From: Rhizosaccharibacter radicis | GTDB lineage: Bacteria > Pseudomonadota > Alphaproteobacteria > Acetobacterales > Acetobacteraceae | Direction: 5' to 3' | Assembly (NCBI GenBank): GCA_024508355.1 | Contig: JAMZEJ010000005.1 | Coordinates: forward strand, 293,354 to 357,353 | DNA: 64,000 bases | Shown: positions 47,574 to 56,666 of the stretch, one piece after another | Position numbering within the stretch: the first letter of the stretch is position 1 | How the letters are laid out: every line of letters begins with the position of its first letter | Made by a program: the position numbers and the translations under genes | The notes under the pieces: generated by a model | The model's input: only the letters and a program-made list of their open reading frames with translations | Database searches by the model: none | What the model was told of the DNA's origin: nothing

Positions 47574-48842
47574 ATGCGACCCGACGACATCCTGCGCACG
47601 CTGCGCGCGCGACGCGACGCGCATAGCCCGCTCGGCATCACCTCCGTTTGTTCGGCCCATGAGCTGGTGATCGAGGCGGCCCTCCGGCAGGCGGCGGCCG
47701 ACGACACCCCGGCGCTGATCGAGGCCACCTGCAACCAGGTGAACCAGGAGGGCGGCTACACCGGCATGACCCCGGCGGACTTCCGCACGTTCGTGGAAGG
47801 GATCGCGGACCGGATCGGCTTTCCCCGGCACGGCCTGATCCTGGGCGGCGATCATCTCGGCCCCAACCCGTGGCGCCGGCTGCCTGCCGCGGAGGCGATG
47901 GACAAGGCGGTCGCCATGATCGACGCCTATGCCCGCGCCGGCTTCACCAAGCTGCATCTCGACGCCAGCATGGGCTGCGCGGGAGAAGCGGAAGCGCCGC
48001 CCGACGCGGTGATCGCCAAACGGGCGGCGCGGCTGGCCAGGGCGGCCGACGCGGCCGCGGGTGCGGAGCAGCCCTTCTTCATCATCGGCACCGAGGTGCC
48101 GACGCCGGGCGGCGCCACCCATGCGCTCGACCATCTGGTGCCGACCGCGCCGGACGCCGTGCTCGCGACCTACCGCGTGCACGAGGAGGAGTTCCGCCGC
48201 GTGGCCCCCGACGCCTGGAGCCGGGTGATCGCGATCGTGGTGCAGCCCGGCGTCGAGTTCGGCCACCAGGACGTGGTAATCTACCGGCCCGACGAGGCGC
48301 GGGCACTGGTTCGCACGCTCGACCGCATGCCGGGGCTGGTGTTCGAGGCCCATTCAACGGACTACCAGCCGGAAGCCGCGCTGGCAGGGCTGGTGCGCGA
48401 CGGCTTCCCGATCCTGAAGGTCGGCCCAGGACTGACCTTCGCGCTGCGCGAGGCGATCTACGGGCTGGACGCGATCGCCGCGGTGCTCCGCCCCTGCGGC
48501 GGCCGGATCGAGGACGCGATGGAGGAGCTGATGCTGGCGGAGCCAGGGAACTGGCGGAGCCATTATCCCGGCACGCCGGCGGAGCAGCGCGTGCTGCGCC
48601 ATTATTCCCTCAGCGATCGCATCCGCTACTACTGGCCGGCGCCGGCCGCCCGGCAGGCGGTGGACGCGCTGCTGTCACGGCTGGACGGCGTCGCGATCCC
48701 GCTGCCGCTGATCAGCCAGTTCCTGCCGAGGCTGCACGACCGGGTCGCTTCGGGAACGCTTCCGGCGCAACCGCGCGCGCTGATGGTCGAGGCGGTGCGC
48801 GATGTGCTGCGTTGCTACGCGCGTGCCTGCGCCCCGGCCTGA
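47574..48842 (+). CDS. GatZ/KbaZ-like protein, possible tagatose-6-phosphate 4-epimerase
   Basis: A 422-residue TIM-barrel protein of the tagatose-bisphosphate aldolase non-catalytic subunit family. Seen: GITSVCSAHELVIEAAL, LIEATCNQVNQEGGYTGMTP, LILGGDHLGPNPW, KLHLDASMGCAGE and FEAHSTDYQ. In enterobacteria GatZ/KbaZ assists the aldolase GatY/KbaY, but no such gene is near. In Agrobacterium a relative was reported to act by itself as D-tagatose-6-phosphate 4-epimerase in galactitol/altritol catabolism (from memory). With the kinase upstream, that role fits best here. Confidence 0.85.
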   Translation: MRPDDILRTLRARRDAHSPLGITSVCSAHELVIEAALRQAAADDTPALIEATCNQVNQEGGYTGMTPADFRTFVEGIADRIGFPRHGLILGGDHLGPNPWRRLPAAEAMDKAVAMIDAYARAGFTKLHLDASMGCAGEAEAPPDAVIAKRAARLARAADAAAGAEQPFFIIGTEVPTPGGATHALDHLVPTAPDAVLATYRVHEEEFRRVAPDAWSRVIAIVVQPGVEFGHQDVVIYRPDEARALVRTLDRMPGLVFEAHSTDYQPEAALAGLVRDGFPILKVGPGLTFALREAIYGLDAIAAVLRPCGGRIEDAMEELMLAEPGNWRSHYPGTPAEQRVLRHYSLSDRIRYYWPAPAARQAVDALLSRLDGVAIPLPLISQFLPRLHDRVASGTLPAQPRALMVEAVRDVLRCYARACAPA

Positions 48843-48875
48843 TCCACAACAACGAACCAGAGGAAACCACCCATC

Positions 48876-49673
48876 ATGGCGAACCCCCAGCCGCTGGACG
48901 GCAAGGTCGCGATCATCACCGGCGCCGCACGCGGCATCGGATTGGCCATCGCGCAGCGCTACGCGGCCGAGGGCGCGCGCGTGGTGATCGCCGACATCAA
49001 CGAGGCCGGCGCCCGTGCCGCGGCCGAGACAGTCGGTCAGGGCGCGATCGGCCTGCAGTTCGACGTCACCCGCCAGGACTCGATCGACGATCTGATCGCC
49101 GCCACCGTCGGGCGGTTCGGGCGGCTGGACATCCTCGTGAACAACGCCGGGCTGTTCACGCTGGCCCCCACGGTGGAGATCACCCGCGCGGACTACGCAA
49201 AGGTGTTCGCGGTGAATGTCGAGGGGCTTCTGTTCACCGCGCAGGCGGCGGCGAAGCAGATGATCGCCCAGGGCCGCGACGAGCACGGCCAGGGCGGCAA
49301 GATCATCAATTTCGCGTCGCAGGCCGGGCGGCGCGGCGAGCCGCTGGTGGCCGTGTATTGCGCATCCAAGGCCGCGGTGATCTCGCTCACCCAGAGCCTG
49401 GGGCTCGATCTCATCAAGCACGGCATCAATGTCAACGCGATCGCGCCCGGCGTGGTGGACAACGAGCATTGGGAGCACGTGGACGCGATGTTCGCGCGCT
49501 ACGAGAACCGCCAGCCGGGCGAGAAGAAGCGCATCGTCGGCGAAAGCGTGCCGTTCGGGCGCATGGCGCGGCCCGACGAGATCGCCGGCCTCGCCACCTT
49601 CCTGGCAAGCCGCGACGCCGACTACATTGTGTCGCAGTGCTACAACATCGACGGCGGCAACTGGATGAGCTGA
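48876..49673 (+). CDS. sorbitol/galactitol-dehydrogenase-type SDR (SmoS-like)
   Basis: A 265-residue SDR with TGAARGIG at 15-22, NNAG at 89-92, catalytic Ser148, Tyr161 and Lys165 (YCASK), and the C-terminal RQPGEKKRIVGESVPFGRM and QCYNIDGGNWMS typical of SmoS sorbitol dehydrogenases. It probably oxidises a hexitol to a 2-ketohexose with NAD. It is the last gene of island 2, 33 bp after the GatZ-like gene. It is clearly paralogous to the SDR at 6166-6951. It ends eight bases from the convergent ppk2 gene. Confidence 0.9.
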   Translation: MANPQPLDGKVAIITGAARGIGLAIAQRYAAEGARVVIADINEAGARAAAETVGQGAIGLQFDVTRQDSIDDLIAATVGRFGRLDILVNNAGLFTLAPTVEITRADYAKVFAVNVEGLLFTAQAAAKQMIAQGRDEHGQGGKIINFASQAGRRGEPLVAVYCASKAAVISLTQSLGLDLIKHGINVNAIAPGVVDNEHWEHVDAMFARYENRQPGEKKRIVGESVPFGRMARPDEIAGLATFLASRDADYIVSQCYNIDGGNWMS

Positions 49674-49681
49674 CGCGGCGC

Positions 49682-50566
49682 TCAGTCCTCCTTTTCCAGC
49701 GCCCGTCTCGCATCGGCGAGCACGCTCGCGTCCGGCGGGGCGGGCGCCTTGAGATCGAGTCCTTCGAGGGCGTCGATCATCGCTTCGACCACCAGCAGCC
49801 TTCCGTACCATTTGCGGTCGGCCGGTATCACGAACCAGGGCGCGTGCGGCGTGGCGGTCGCGCGGATCGCGTCCTCGTAGGCCTCCTGGTAGGCATCCCA
49901 GTATCCGCGCTCCTTCAAGTCGGAAGCGCTGAATTTCCAGTTCTTGTCGGGCTCGTCGATGCGCGCCAGGAAGCGCTCGCGCTGCTCGTCTTTGGACAGA
50001 TGCAGAAAGAACTTCAGGATCGTGGTGCCCTGCCGCGACAGCATCAACTCGAAGTTGCTGATGTCCTCGTAGCGGTGGCGCCAGAACTTCTTGTCGCGAT
50101 CGGCGTGCGGCAGGTTCTGGTTGTCCAGCACTGCCGGATGCACCTTCGCCACCAGCACCTCCTCGTAGTGCGAGCGATTGAAGATGCCGATGCGTCCCCG
50201 CATGGGTGCGTTCAGGTGGATGCGCCACAGGAAATCGTGGGCCATTTCCACCGGGCCGGGCTGCTTGAAGGAGGTCACGGTCACGCCCTGGGGATTCACC
50301 CCGGACATCACGTGCTTGATGGTGCCGTCCTTGCCGCCGGCGTCCATCGCCTGGAACGCGGCCAGCACGGCATGGCGCCCGTCGGCGTAGAGCAGACCCT
50401 GAAGCTCCGCCAGGCGCTCCACCCCTTCGGCCAGGAGCTGCTTTCCCTCGTCCTTGTCGATGTCGATCCCGTCGGTGTCCCGCGGATCGTGGTCCTTCAG
50501 CTCGAAATGCTTGCCGTGGGTGATGCGGTAGCGGGCAAGCAGCTTGCGGCGTCGCTTGTGGTCCAT
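49682..50566 (-). CDS. ppk2: polyphosphate kinase 2 family protein
   Basis: Transfers phosphate between polyphosphate and nucleotides. The 294-residue single-domain protein has the PPK2 Walker A region AMDAGGKDGTIKHVM (GGKDG at 77-81), the Walker B region IGIFNRSHYEEVL (FNRSHYE at 129-135) and the lid-region ISNFELMLSRQGTTILKFFLHLS. The single domain and motif wording suggest the class that phosphorylates ADP or AMP, but that cannot be settled by eye. The SDR gene upstream ends seven bases before its start. Confidence 0.93.
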   Translation of the reverse strand: MDHKRRRKLLARYRITHGKHFELKDHDPRDTDGIDIDKDEGKQLLAEGVERLAELQGLLYADGRHAVLAAFQAMDAGGKDGTIKHVMSGVNPQGVTVTSFKQPGPVEMAHDFLWRIHLNAPMRGRIGIFNRSHYEEVLVAKVHPAVLDNQNLPHADRDKKFWRHRYEDISNFELMLSRQGTTILKFFLHLSKDEQRERFLARIDEPDKNWKFSASDLKERGYWDAYQEAYEDAIRATATPHAPWFVIPADRKWYGRLLVVEAMIDALEGLDLKAPAPPDASVLADARRALEKED

Positions 50567-50573
50567 CGCGCGC

Positions 50574-51338
50574 TCAGCCCTTCCGCTTGACGGCCAAAGC
50601 CGCGGATGCCTGGGTCACCGGCATCAGTTCCACGCGGTTGATGTTGACGCGCGCCGGCAGCGACAAGACCCAGGACACGGTTTCCGCGATGTCCTCCGGC
50701 AGCAGCGGCTCGGCGTTCTCATAGACCTTGGCGGCCCTGTCGTCGTCGTTGAAGCGGACGTTGCTGAATTCGCTGCCGCCGACCAGGCCCGGTTCGAGGT
50801 TCGACACCCGCACGCCGGTGCCGACCAGATCCGCGCGCAGGTTCAGCGCGAACTGCGCGACGAACGCCTTGGTGGCGCCGTAGACGTTGCCGCCCGGATA
50901 GGGATAGGTGCCGGCGATGCTGCCGATGGTGATCACGTGGCCCCGGTCGCGCGCCACCATCCCGGGCAGCAGGGCACGCACGGTCGTGGTGACCCCGGAC
51001 ACGTTGGTGGCGATCATGCGCGCCCAGTCCTCGGGCTTCGCTTCGTGCGCCGGACCGAGCCCGAGCGCCAGGCCCGCGTTGGCCACCAGAACGTCCACCT
51101 CCCGCCAGCCGTCCGGCAGGGCGCCGGGAAGCGCCGCCACCGCTTCCGCATCGGTGACGTCGAGCACGAGCGGCAGCAGTTGGTCGCCGAGCTCGCTCCG
51201 CAGCGCATCGAGCCGGTCGCGGCGCCGGGCGGTGGCGATCACCCGGATACCGTCGGCCACGAGGCGCTGGGCGATGGCGCGGCCGAAACCGGAACTGGCG
51301 CCGGTGACGAGCGCGATGCGGGGGCTGGACTGGCTCAC
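50574..51338 (-). CDS. YdfG-like SDR (3-hydroxy acid dehydrogenase type)
   Basis: A 254-residue SDR with TGASSGFG at 12-19, VANAG in place of NNAG, the Ser in ITIGSIAGTYPYPGG and the YGATK catalytic pair, then NLRADLVGTGVRVSNLEPGLV. The pattern, including NVRFNDDDRAAKVYE, is that of YdfG, an NADP-dependent 3-hydroxy acid / malonic semialdehyde reductase. The start codon is GTG at 51338. It lies just ahead of ppk2 on the same strand and may be co-transcribed. Confidence 0.88.
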   Translation of the reverse strand: MSQSSPRIALVTGASSGFGRAIAQRLVADGIRVIATARRRDRLDALRSELGDQLLPLVLDVTDAEAVAALPGALPDGWREVDVLVANAGLALGLGPAHEAKPEDWARMIATNVSGVTTTVRALLPGMVARDRGHVITIGSIAGTYPYPGGNVYGATKAFVAQFALNLRADLVGTGVRVSNLEPGLVGGSEFSNVRFNDDDRAAKVYENAEPLLPEDIAETVSWVLSLPARVNINRVELMPVTQASAALAVKRKG

Positions 51339-52468
51339 GGGATCTCGGTCTCCAAAAGGGATGTTGTTGCGGACGGCCCGGTGCCGGGGACGCGGGATAT
51401 GCGCCCGGCACCGAGCCTCGGCGCGTCCTCGGGCAAGGTTCCGTCATCCCGCGCCCGCGACGGGGTGCAAAAACCGACACGGCGTGGTTCCGGCAGGACG
51501 CCCAGCATCGCACCGGCCATCAGCGATGCTCTGCCAGGACCGCTTCCGATCGCCGGAACCAGGCGGCCTGCCTGGAACATGGCGTGAAGCCCGCGGCGAG
51601 ATGGGGTTCGGGCATCATGGCACCAGTCGGCTCCGGCCATCGCCCGGATGGGGGTATCGCCAGCACCAACGACGAAAGCCGGTTCCGGCCCACCGTCCTT
51701 CCGGCCCGATCGACGACGGCGGCGGTTTCGATGCTGACGGCCATGGGCATGCTCCTGAACGGGCATGGCGCCCCGGGTTCGGCGCAACCCATCCGACCGG
51801 ATCGCCTGCACGAGGAAACGCTCGGGCGGCACGCCGGTTGTGCGGTGCTCCGGCCTGGTGCCGCACTTCTTCCTCTCGCCCGCCGCCACGAACTACGCCC
51901 GGTCGCGGAAGCCGGCGGCGGCGCGCCATGCTGCCGCCGGCACGACGAGGCGGCTCAGCCACGAATAGGGGAAGGCGTTCGACCCCATGGGGAAGTGCGG
52001 GATCGGGCCGTCGATCCTTTCGCAACGGCCAGCGCCATCTCCGGCCGTCCGGCCGTTCAGGTGCTCCCGTTCATCCGACCGGCCAGACGGCCTCACGCCC
52101 ACGAGGTCGCTTCCCTGCCTCGTGACGGAGCAGGACGTCACGTCCGGCACCAGGCGTCGTGCGGGGACCGCGATCTGCCGCGACCCGAAAACGAGTTGTG
52201 GCGCCCGGAAGTCCGGCGACCCGGCATATCGGCACCGGCTGGCCGCCACGGTGATCCAGAGGTAACCGCCGACGCGGGCGAGCGTCCGCCGCCCTCCCCC
52301 GAAACAACGGACGAGCTTCGAAAACTTCCGCGCGCGACGCCGCCATCCCCGATGGCGGACGCCATGGCCGCCCTCACCGCGGCTACCCCGGCGTGGACTC
52401 CGTTTCCCCCGTTTGCGCCGCGTGCCGGGAGGTCCGTCGAACATCGGACCCGATCCGGAACCTGAAAC
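51339..52468. other. gene-poor 1.1-kb stretch
   Basis: No convincing gene. The longest plus-strand frame (51584-52465) and the minus-strand frames (51615-52025, 51893-52444) translate to Arg/Pro/His-rich sequence with mixed codon bias and no domain. Short pieces such as GYLWITVAASRCRYAG on the minus strand look slightly protein-like, so a decayed gene is possible. I found no tRNA, repeat array or IS end. It is the largest unexplained gap in the window. Confidence 0.5.
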
Positions 52469-52771
52469 TCACCCTGCTCCTTCGGCGAGCGGAAACGTTT
52501 CTTCCGCGGGAGCGGGGCTAGCGGCCCCGGCGGGCGGCAGGTGGCCGAAACGCTGCAGCAGCGCGTGCTGGTCGAACAGCCGCCGGCCGTCCGGACCGTA
52601 AAGGCGGAGATCGAACCATGACGGAGCGGGCAGCAGTTCCGCCGCCCGGCGCAGGGCCGCTTCCTCCGTTCCGAAATGTTCGCGGATATCCGTAGGACGG
52701 GTGGCAGCGCGCCCCGCGTCCGGGATGACCACCGGCATCGGGTCCTGCAGGAATGCCAGGGTGAACGGCAT
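52469..52771 (-). CDS. hypothetical 100-residue protein
   Basis: The frame begins MPFTLAFLQDPMPVVIPDAG at an ATG with a GAGGAGG site eleven bases upstream. It contains DIREHFGTEEAALRRAAELL and the compact segment SWFDLRLYGPDGRRLFDQHALLQRFG, which looks like a small beta-rich fold with an acidic helix. No family recognised. The good ribosome site and sensible amino-acid mix support a real gene. It is transcribed away from yqgE. Confidence 0.6.
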   Translation of the reverse strand: MPFTLAFLQDPMPVVIPDAGRAATRPTDIREHFGTEEAALRRAAELLPAPSWFDLRLYGPDGRRLFDQHALLQRFGHLPPAGAASPAPAEETFPLAEGAG

Positions 52772-52948
52772 CGGAAATGCTTCCTCCTCATGTCTGGCGG
52801 GGCGGTCTGGCGCGGTGGGGGGTCGGTGATCCCCGCCGGGCCGCTACACCTCGTCCAACGGCCGGGAATGCCGATCGTTCGTCCATCCGGGCGCGGTCCG
52901 CAGGCTCCCCGCCTTGCGCAGCGCGTTCCCGGTGCCAAACTGTTCTTC

Positions 52949-53575
52949 ATGTGCTCCGCATCAACAGCGCCGTCCGATACCGAGGCCCGTTCCGGCACCC
53001 GCCGGCTCGATGCCAGCGACGGGTTGACCGGCCAGCTGCTGATCGCGACCCCTGCCCTCGGGGATGCGCCACCCTTCGCCCGGAGCGTGATCTTCCTGTG
53101 CGCCCATTCCACGGAGGACGGCGCCATGGGACTCATCGTCAATCAGGGATTGTCCGAGCCCGGTTTCGACGACCTGATGTCGCAGCTCGAGATCGCGCCG
53201 AGCCCGCCGCGCCGTCGCATCACCCTGTGCTCCGGCGGCCCGGTGGAAGGATCGCGCGGCTTCGTGCTGCATTCCGACGACTGGACCAGCGACGGCAGCC
53301 TCGCGGTGCAGGACGGGATCGCGCTCACCGCCAGCCTCGACGTGCTGCGCGTCATCGCCGACGGCTCCGGCCCGAAGGACGCGTTCCTGGCGCTGGGCCA
53401 TGCGAGCTGGGCACCGGGCCAGCTCGAGGACGAGATTCGGCGCAACGCCTGGCTGCCCGCACCGTCCAGCGAAGCCATCCTGTTCGGCAACAATCACGGC
53501 GCGAAGTGGCACCGGGCCCTCGCCAGCCTCGGGATCGACCCGTCGCGACTGGTGGGCAGCCAGGGCCACGCGTGA
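52949..53575 (+). CDS. yqgE: YqgE/AlgH-family protein (UPF0301)
   Basis: A 208-residue cytosolic protein. It has LTGQLLIATPALGDAPPFARS, VIFLCAHSTEDGAMGLIVNQ, LCSGGPVEGSRGFVLHSDDW and LGHASWAPGQLEDEIRRNAW, the full UPF0301 pattern. AlgH was first named as an alginate regulator; the molecular function is still unclear. The ATG at 52949 gives about 25 non-conserved residues before the family core. A longer frame upstream overlaps the promoter of the divergent gene. Confidence 0.94.
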   Translation: MCSASTAPSDTEARSGTRRLDASDGLTGQLLIATPALGDAPPFARSVIFLCAHSTEDGAMGLIVNQGLSEPGFDDLMSQLEIAPSPPRRRITLCSGGPVEGSRGFVLHSDDWTSDGSLAVQDGIALTASLDVLRVIADGSGPKDAFLALGHASWAPGQLEDEIRRNAWLPAPSSEAILFGNNHGAKWHRALASLGIDPSRLVGSQGHA

Positions 53576-53696
53576 GCCCGGTGATAGCCCGCGCGTTATG
53601 GAGCCGCTCGATCGTCATCACGCGGCACGCGAACGACCGGCCCAGAAGAGCGCGTTCCGGATGCGACGCGCCCCCCGGCACCAGGAGTTTTCCGCC

Positions 53697-54110
53697 ATGA
53701 CACCCTTCACCCTCGATCACCGTGCCGCCCGGCCCCGGCGCGCCTCCAGCGCGTCCCTGCTGTTGGTTGGGCTGTCGGCGGTGACGATGTCGTCCGCCGC
53801 ATGGGCACAGGCGGCGCCCGGGGCCGGCAACCCGGCGGCGGCGGCCGCCGCCGGCCAGCCGGCGATCGCCACCGGCATGCCCGCCGCCCCGGCCGGCATC
53901 GGCGGCGGTGGCCTTACGCCCACCCCCGGCCCCGGCCTGGTGCCGGTGGCGCCCGGCAGTCCCGTGCTCAGCGGTGGCGCCGCGGGCACCGCGAACAATG
54001 CCGGGCTCGGCGCCAACGCGCCCACCGGCAACGCGATGGCCGTGCCGCCACCGGCGATCCAGAACGTTCCCACCCCTCGCGATATCCGCGGCCGCTACCG
54101 GCCGCGCTGA
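53697..54110 (+). CDS. exported Gly/Ala/Pro-rich protein, unknown function
   Basis: A 137-residue product. A basic N-terminus (DHRAARPRRASS), a hydrophobic segment (SLLLVGLSAVTMSSAA) and the cleavage site WAQ-AAPG form a signal peptide. The mature part is almost wholly low complexity, rich in Gly, Ala, Pro and Asn, and ends NVPTPRDIRGRYRPR. CAGGAG lies nine bases before the ATG at 53697. It may be a secreted or envelope-associated disordered protein. No family recognised. Confidence 0.6.
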   Translation: MTPFTLDHRAARPRRASSASLLLVGLSAVTMSSAAWAQAAPGAGNPAAAAAAGQPAIATGMPAAPAGIGGGGLTPTPGPGLVPVAPGSPVLSGGAAGTANNAGLGANAPTGNAMAVPPPAIQNVPTPRDIRGRYRPR

Positions 54111-54502
54111 GGGCCCTTCCCGGTCCCGGCCGCGCGGACTTCGCCTCGATCGCCGGCAACGGAGCGGCCGGGAAGCGAGATTGGCCGCTCCGCGTCGCCG
54201 GGCGCCCCGAGTCCGAGGTCCGGGAGCGTTCCCGGCGGCGCCGGTGGCGGCCACGCGATCGCGCGGTGCGCCCGAACCGGTTCGCGCCCCGGCCCCTGCG
54301 ATCCTCCGGCGCTTCCCTGCGATCGGCGTTCCGGCGTCCGGCGTTGGGCAGGAAGCCTACGAGGCCATGTTCCAGGCCGTCGGTGACGACAGGAACGTCT
54401 CCCCGCTTCCGCGACCAGGACACCCGACACGGTCACCGGTTTGATTAACCCACTTCGTCCAATCGGATGCCTCCGCGCCATCCGGACAAAGACGTTCGCC
54501 TT
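54111..54502. other. gene-free spacer
   Basis: A 392-bp gap between the exported low-complexity protein and the convergent HAD gene. Open frames here are Arg-rich artefacts. The section 54440-54460 is AT-rich (GTTTGATTAACCC) but shows no definite signal. Confidence 0.45.
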
Positions 54503-55402
54503 CTACCAGCGCAGGCTCGGCACGGTGGCGAAAGGCTGGAGCTGCGCCGCCATGGCCGCGCGGGCGGCCAATGCGGGATCGCCCCGCAGCGCGTCCGCAT
54601 GGATGCCGCCCAGCGCCCAGCACGATGCGATGCCCGCCGCGGCCGCGCCGGCGATGTCGGTGGCCAGCGCGTCGCCGATGGCCAGGATCCGCCCGTCCGG
54701 CAGCCCCAGCAGCTCCTTCACCGGCCGGTAGATCTCCGGGAACGGCTTGCCGACCTGTCGCACCGCGCCGCCCATCTCGGCATAGCTCCGCGCCAGCAGC
54801 CCCGCGCAGGCGATCCGGCGGCCGTCGCGGACGATTTCCAGATCGGGGTTCGCGCACAGCATCGGCAGGCCCGCCTCCAGGGAGGCCCGCAGCAGGGGCA
54901 GATACGGCTCCAGGTCGGTCTCGGCCGCCTCGTGGTCGGGCCCGACATTGAGCAGCAGCGCCGCCTCGGACGCCTTCTCCACCAGCTGCAGCCCGATCCC
55001 GTCCACCAAAGGCCGGTCGCGTTCCGGCCCCAGCATCAGCACACGGCGCGCCAACCCCGTCAGGAATGGATCGCGCCATTCCGCGAGCAGACGGCGCGTT
55101 TCCTCGCCGCTGGTCACCAGGCCGTCATGCAGCGCGTCGCCGATCCCCATCTCGCGCAGCCGGAGCAGCACGCGCTCGCGGCGCTGCGGCGCGTTGCTCA
55201 GCAGCACCACGCGTTTTTCCGCCGCGCGCAGCCGGGTCAGCGCATCCGCGGCTCCCGGATAGGGCCGCTCGCCGTCATGCACCACGCCCCACAGATCCAC
55301 CACGAAGCCGTCGAACCGGTCGGCGAGGCTCCGGATGCCGTCGAGATGCCGGATCGGGGAAGTCCGGGCGGCGGCATCGCCGGTCATCGCCTCTCCGGTC
55401 AT
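54503..55402 (-). CDS. HAD-IIA (NagD-like) sugar/nucleotide phosphatase
   Basis: A 299-residue HAD hydrolase of the subclass IIA group (TIGR01459 type). Motif I is DLWGVVHDG at 36-44, with the nucleophile Asp replaced into the DxWG form typical of this group. Motif II is LLSNAPQR, and the C-terminal motif is IGDALATDIAGAAAAG. It probably dephosphorylates a small phosphometabolite. The ATG at 55402 overlaps the pyrD stop (ATGA). A second ATG five codons in is equally possible. Linked to pyrD by coupling. Confidence 0.9.
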   Translation of the reverse strand: MTGEAMTGDAAARTSPIRHLDGIRSLADRFDGFVVDLWGVVHDGERPYPGAADALTRLRAAEKRVVLLSNAPQRRERVLLRLREMGIGDALHDGLVTSGEETRRLLAEWRDPFLTGLARRVLMLGPERDRPLVDGIGLQLVEKASEAALLLNVGPDHEAAETDLEPYLPLLRASLEAGLPMLCANPDLEIVRDGRRIACAGLLARSYAEMGGAVRQVGKPFPEIYRPVKELLGLPDGRILAIGDALATDIAGAAAAGIASCWALGGIHADALRGDPALAARAAMAAQLQPFATVPSLRW

Positions 55403-56484
55403 CGCGCGGCTCCCACGGCGTCGCGCACGGAACGCCAGCCATGGCGCCGCAGCTCGTCGCGCAGCTCACGCTTCAATCGAGGCAGCATCGGCGCCCCTTC
55501 CCAGATGAAGCGGGTATAGATCTGCACGAGGTGCGCGCCGGCCCGCAGCTTCTCCAGGATGTCGGCACCAGTCTCGATGCCGCCGCATCCCACCAGCACC
55601 AGCCGGCCGTCCGCCAGCCTAGACACCTCCCGCAGCATGGCGGTGGATTTCGCCCGCAGCGGCCGGCCGCTCAATCCACCGGTCTCGCCGCGATGGGCGC
55701 CCCGCAGCTCCGCGGCCCGGTCCAGGGTGGTGTTGGAAACGATAAGCCCCTGCGCCCCGCCGGCCACCACCGCGTCCACGATCGCCGGCAGCGCGTCGAA
55801 CGGCAGGTCGGGCGCCAGCTTCACCAGCAGCGGCGGCCGTACCGGGGCCGCGGCGGCGATCGCCCCCAGCAGCGCCCGCATCCGGTCCGCATCCTGCAGC
55901 GCCCGCAGGCCCGGCGTGTTGGGCGAGCTGAGATTCATGACCAGATAATCGGCATGCGGCGCCAGCAGCCGGACCATCGCGGCGTAATCGCGTTCGGGAT
56001 CGGCGCTGTCCTTATTGATGCCGACATTGGCGCCCACCGGAACGCCGGCGCCACGTCCGCGTCGTCCGGCCTCGGCCAATCGCCGCAACCGGTCGCGGAA
56101 CGGCCGCACGCCGCCATTGTTGAAGCCCATGCGGTTGATCACCGCCCCGTCCTCCGGCAGGCGGAACAATCTCGGCGCCGGGTTGCCGGGCTGCGGCCGC
56201 AGCGTCACCGTGCCGGCTTCCACCAGCCCGAAGCCCAGCCGCGCCAGCGGGCGCACCACCCGCGCATCCTTGTCGAAACCGGCGGCGAGCCCGATCGGGT
56301 TGGGAAAACGCAGCCCCATCGCATCGACCGCGAGCATGTCGTCCGCGTCCGGAGGAGCCCGTCCGGCGAGCCCGAACAGCAGCGCGGTGGTGGCGAGCCG
56401 GTGCGCGCGTTCCGGATCGACGCGGTGGAGCAACGGCAGCGCCGCGCGTGAAAGAAGATCGCCGACCGGCATCGCACCCATCAT
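55399..56484 (-). CDS. pyrD: dihydroorotate dehydrogenase, class 2 (quinone)
   Basis: Oxidises dihydroorotate to orotate with membrane quinone, step four of pyrimidine synthesis. The roughly 361-residue product has the class 2 N-terminal membrane-associating helix region, PNPIGLAAGFDKDARVV, GFNNGGV, the base-catalyst region MNLSSPNTPGLRALQ with Ser, KLAPDLP and VGCGGIETGADILEKL. Three nearby ATGs (56484, 56481, 56472) are possible starts. The frame to 56586 lacks homology. Confidence 0.95.
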   Translation of the reverse strand: MMGAMPVGDLLSRAALPLLHRVDPERAHRLATTALLFGLAGRAPPDADDMLAVDAMGLRFPNPIGLAAGFDKDARVVRPLARLGFGLVEAGTVTLRPQPGNPAPRLFRLPEDGAVINRMGFNNGGVRPFRDRLRRLAEAGRRGRGAGVPVGANVGINKDSADPERDYAAMVRLLAPHADYLVMNLSSPNTPGLRALQDADRMRALLGAIAAAAPVRPPLLVKLAPDLPFDALPAIVDAVVAGGAQGLIVSNTTLDRAAELRGAHRGETGGLSGRPLRAKSTAMLREVSRLADGRLVLVGCGGIETGADILEKLRAGAHLVQIYTRFIWEGAPMLPRLKRELRDELRRHGWRSVRDAVGAAR

Positions 56485-56666
56485 CCGCTTGGAAACACCT
56501 TCCCTGCCCCAGAGTGCTGCCGGTTGGAAGCGGCCCCGACCACGAACCGCCGCCTCCCCGGCTCGCGGAAGCGTTTCGGCAGGCACGGTGACCTACGCCT
56601 CCAGGGAGCCTCCGCGGCAAGCGCCCTCTTGCGCCGGAGGGTAGCCGCCGGTCATCCTGTCCCACG

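Noticed and set aside
51584..52465. 293-residue plus-strand frame as a gene
   Set aside because: Low-complexity Arg/Pro/His/Ala composition, no domain, no convincing ribosome site, and comparable frames on the other strand.
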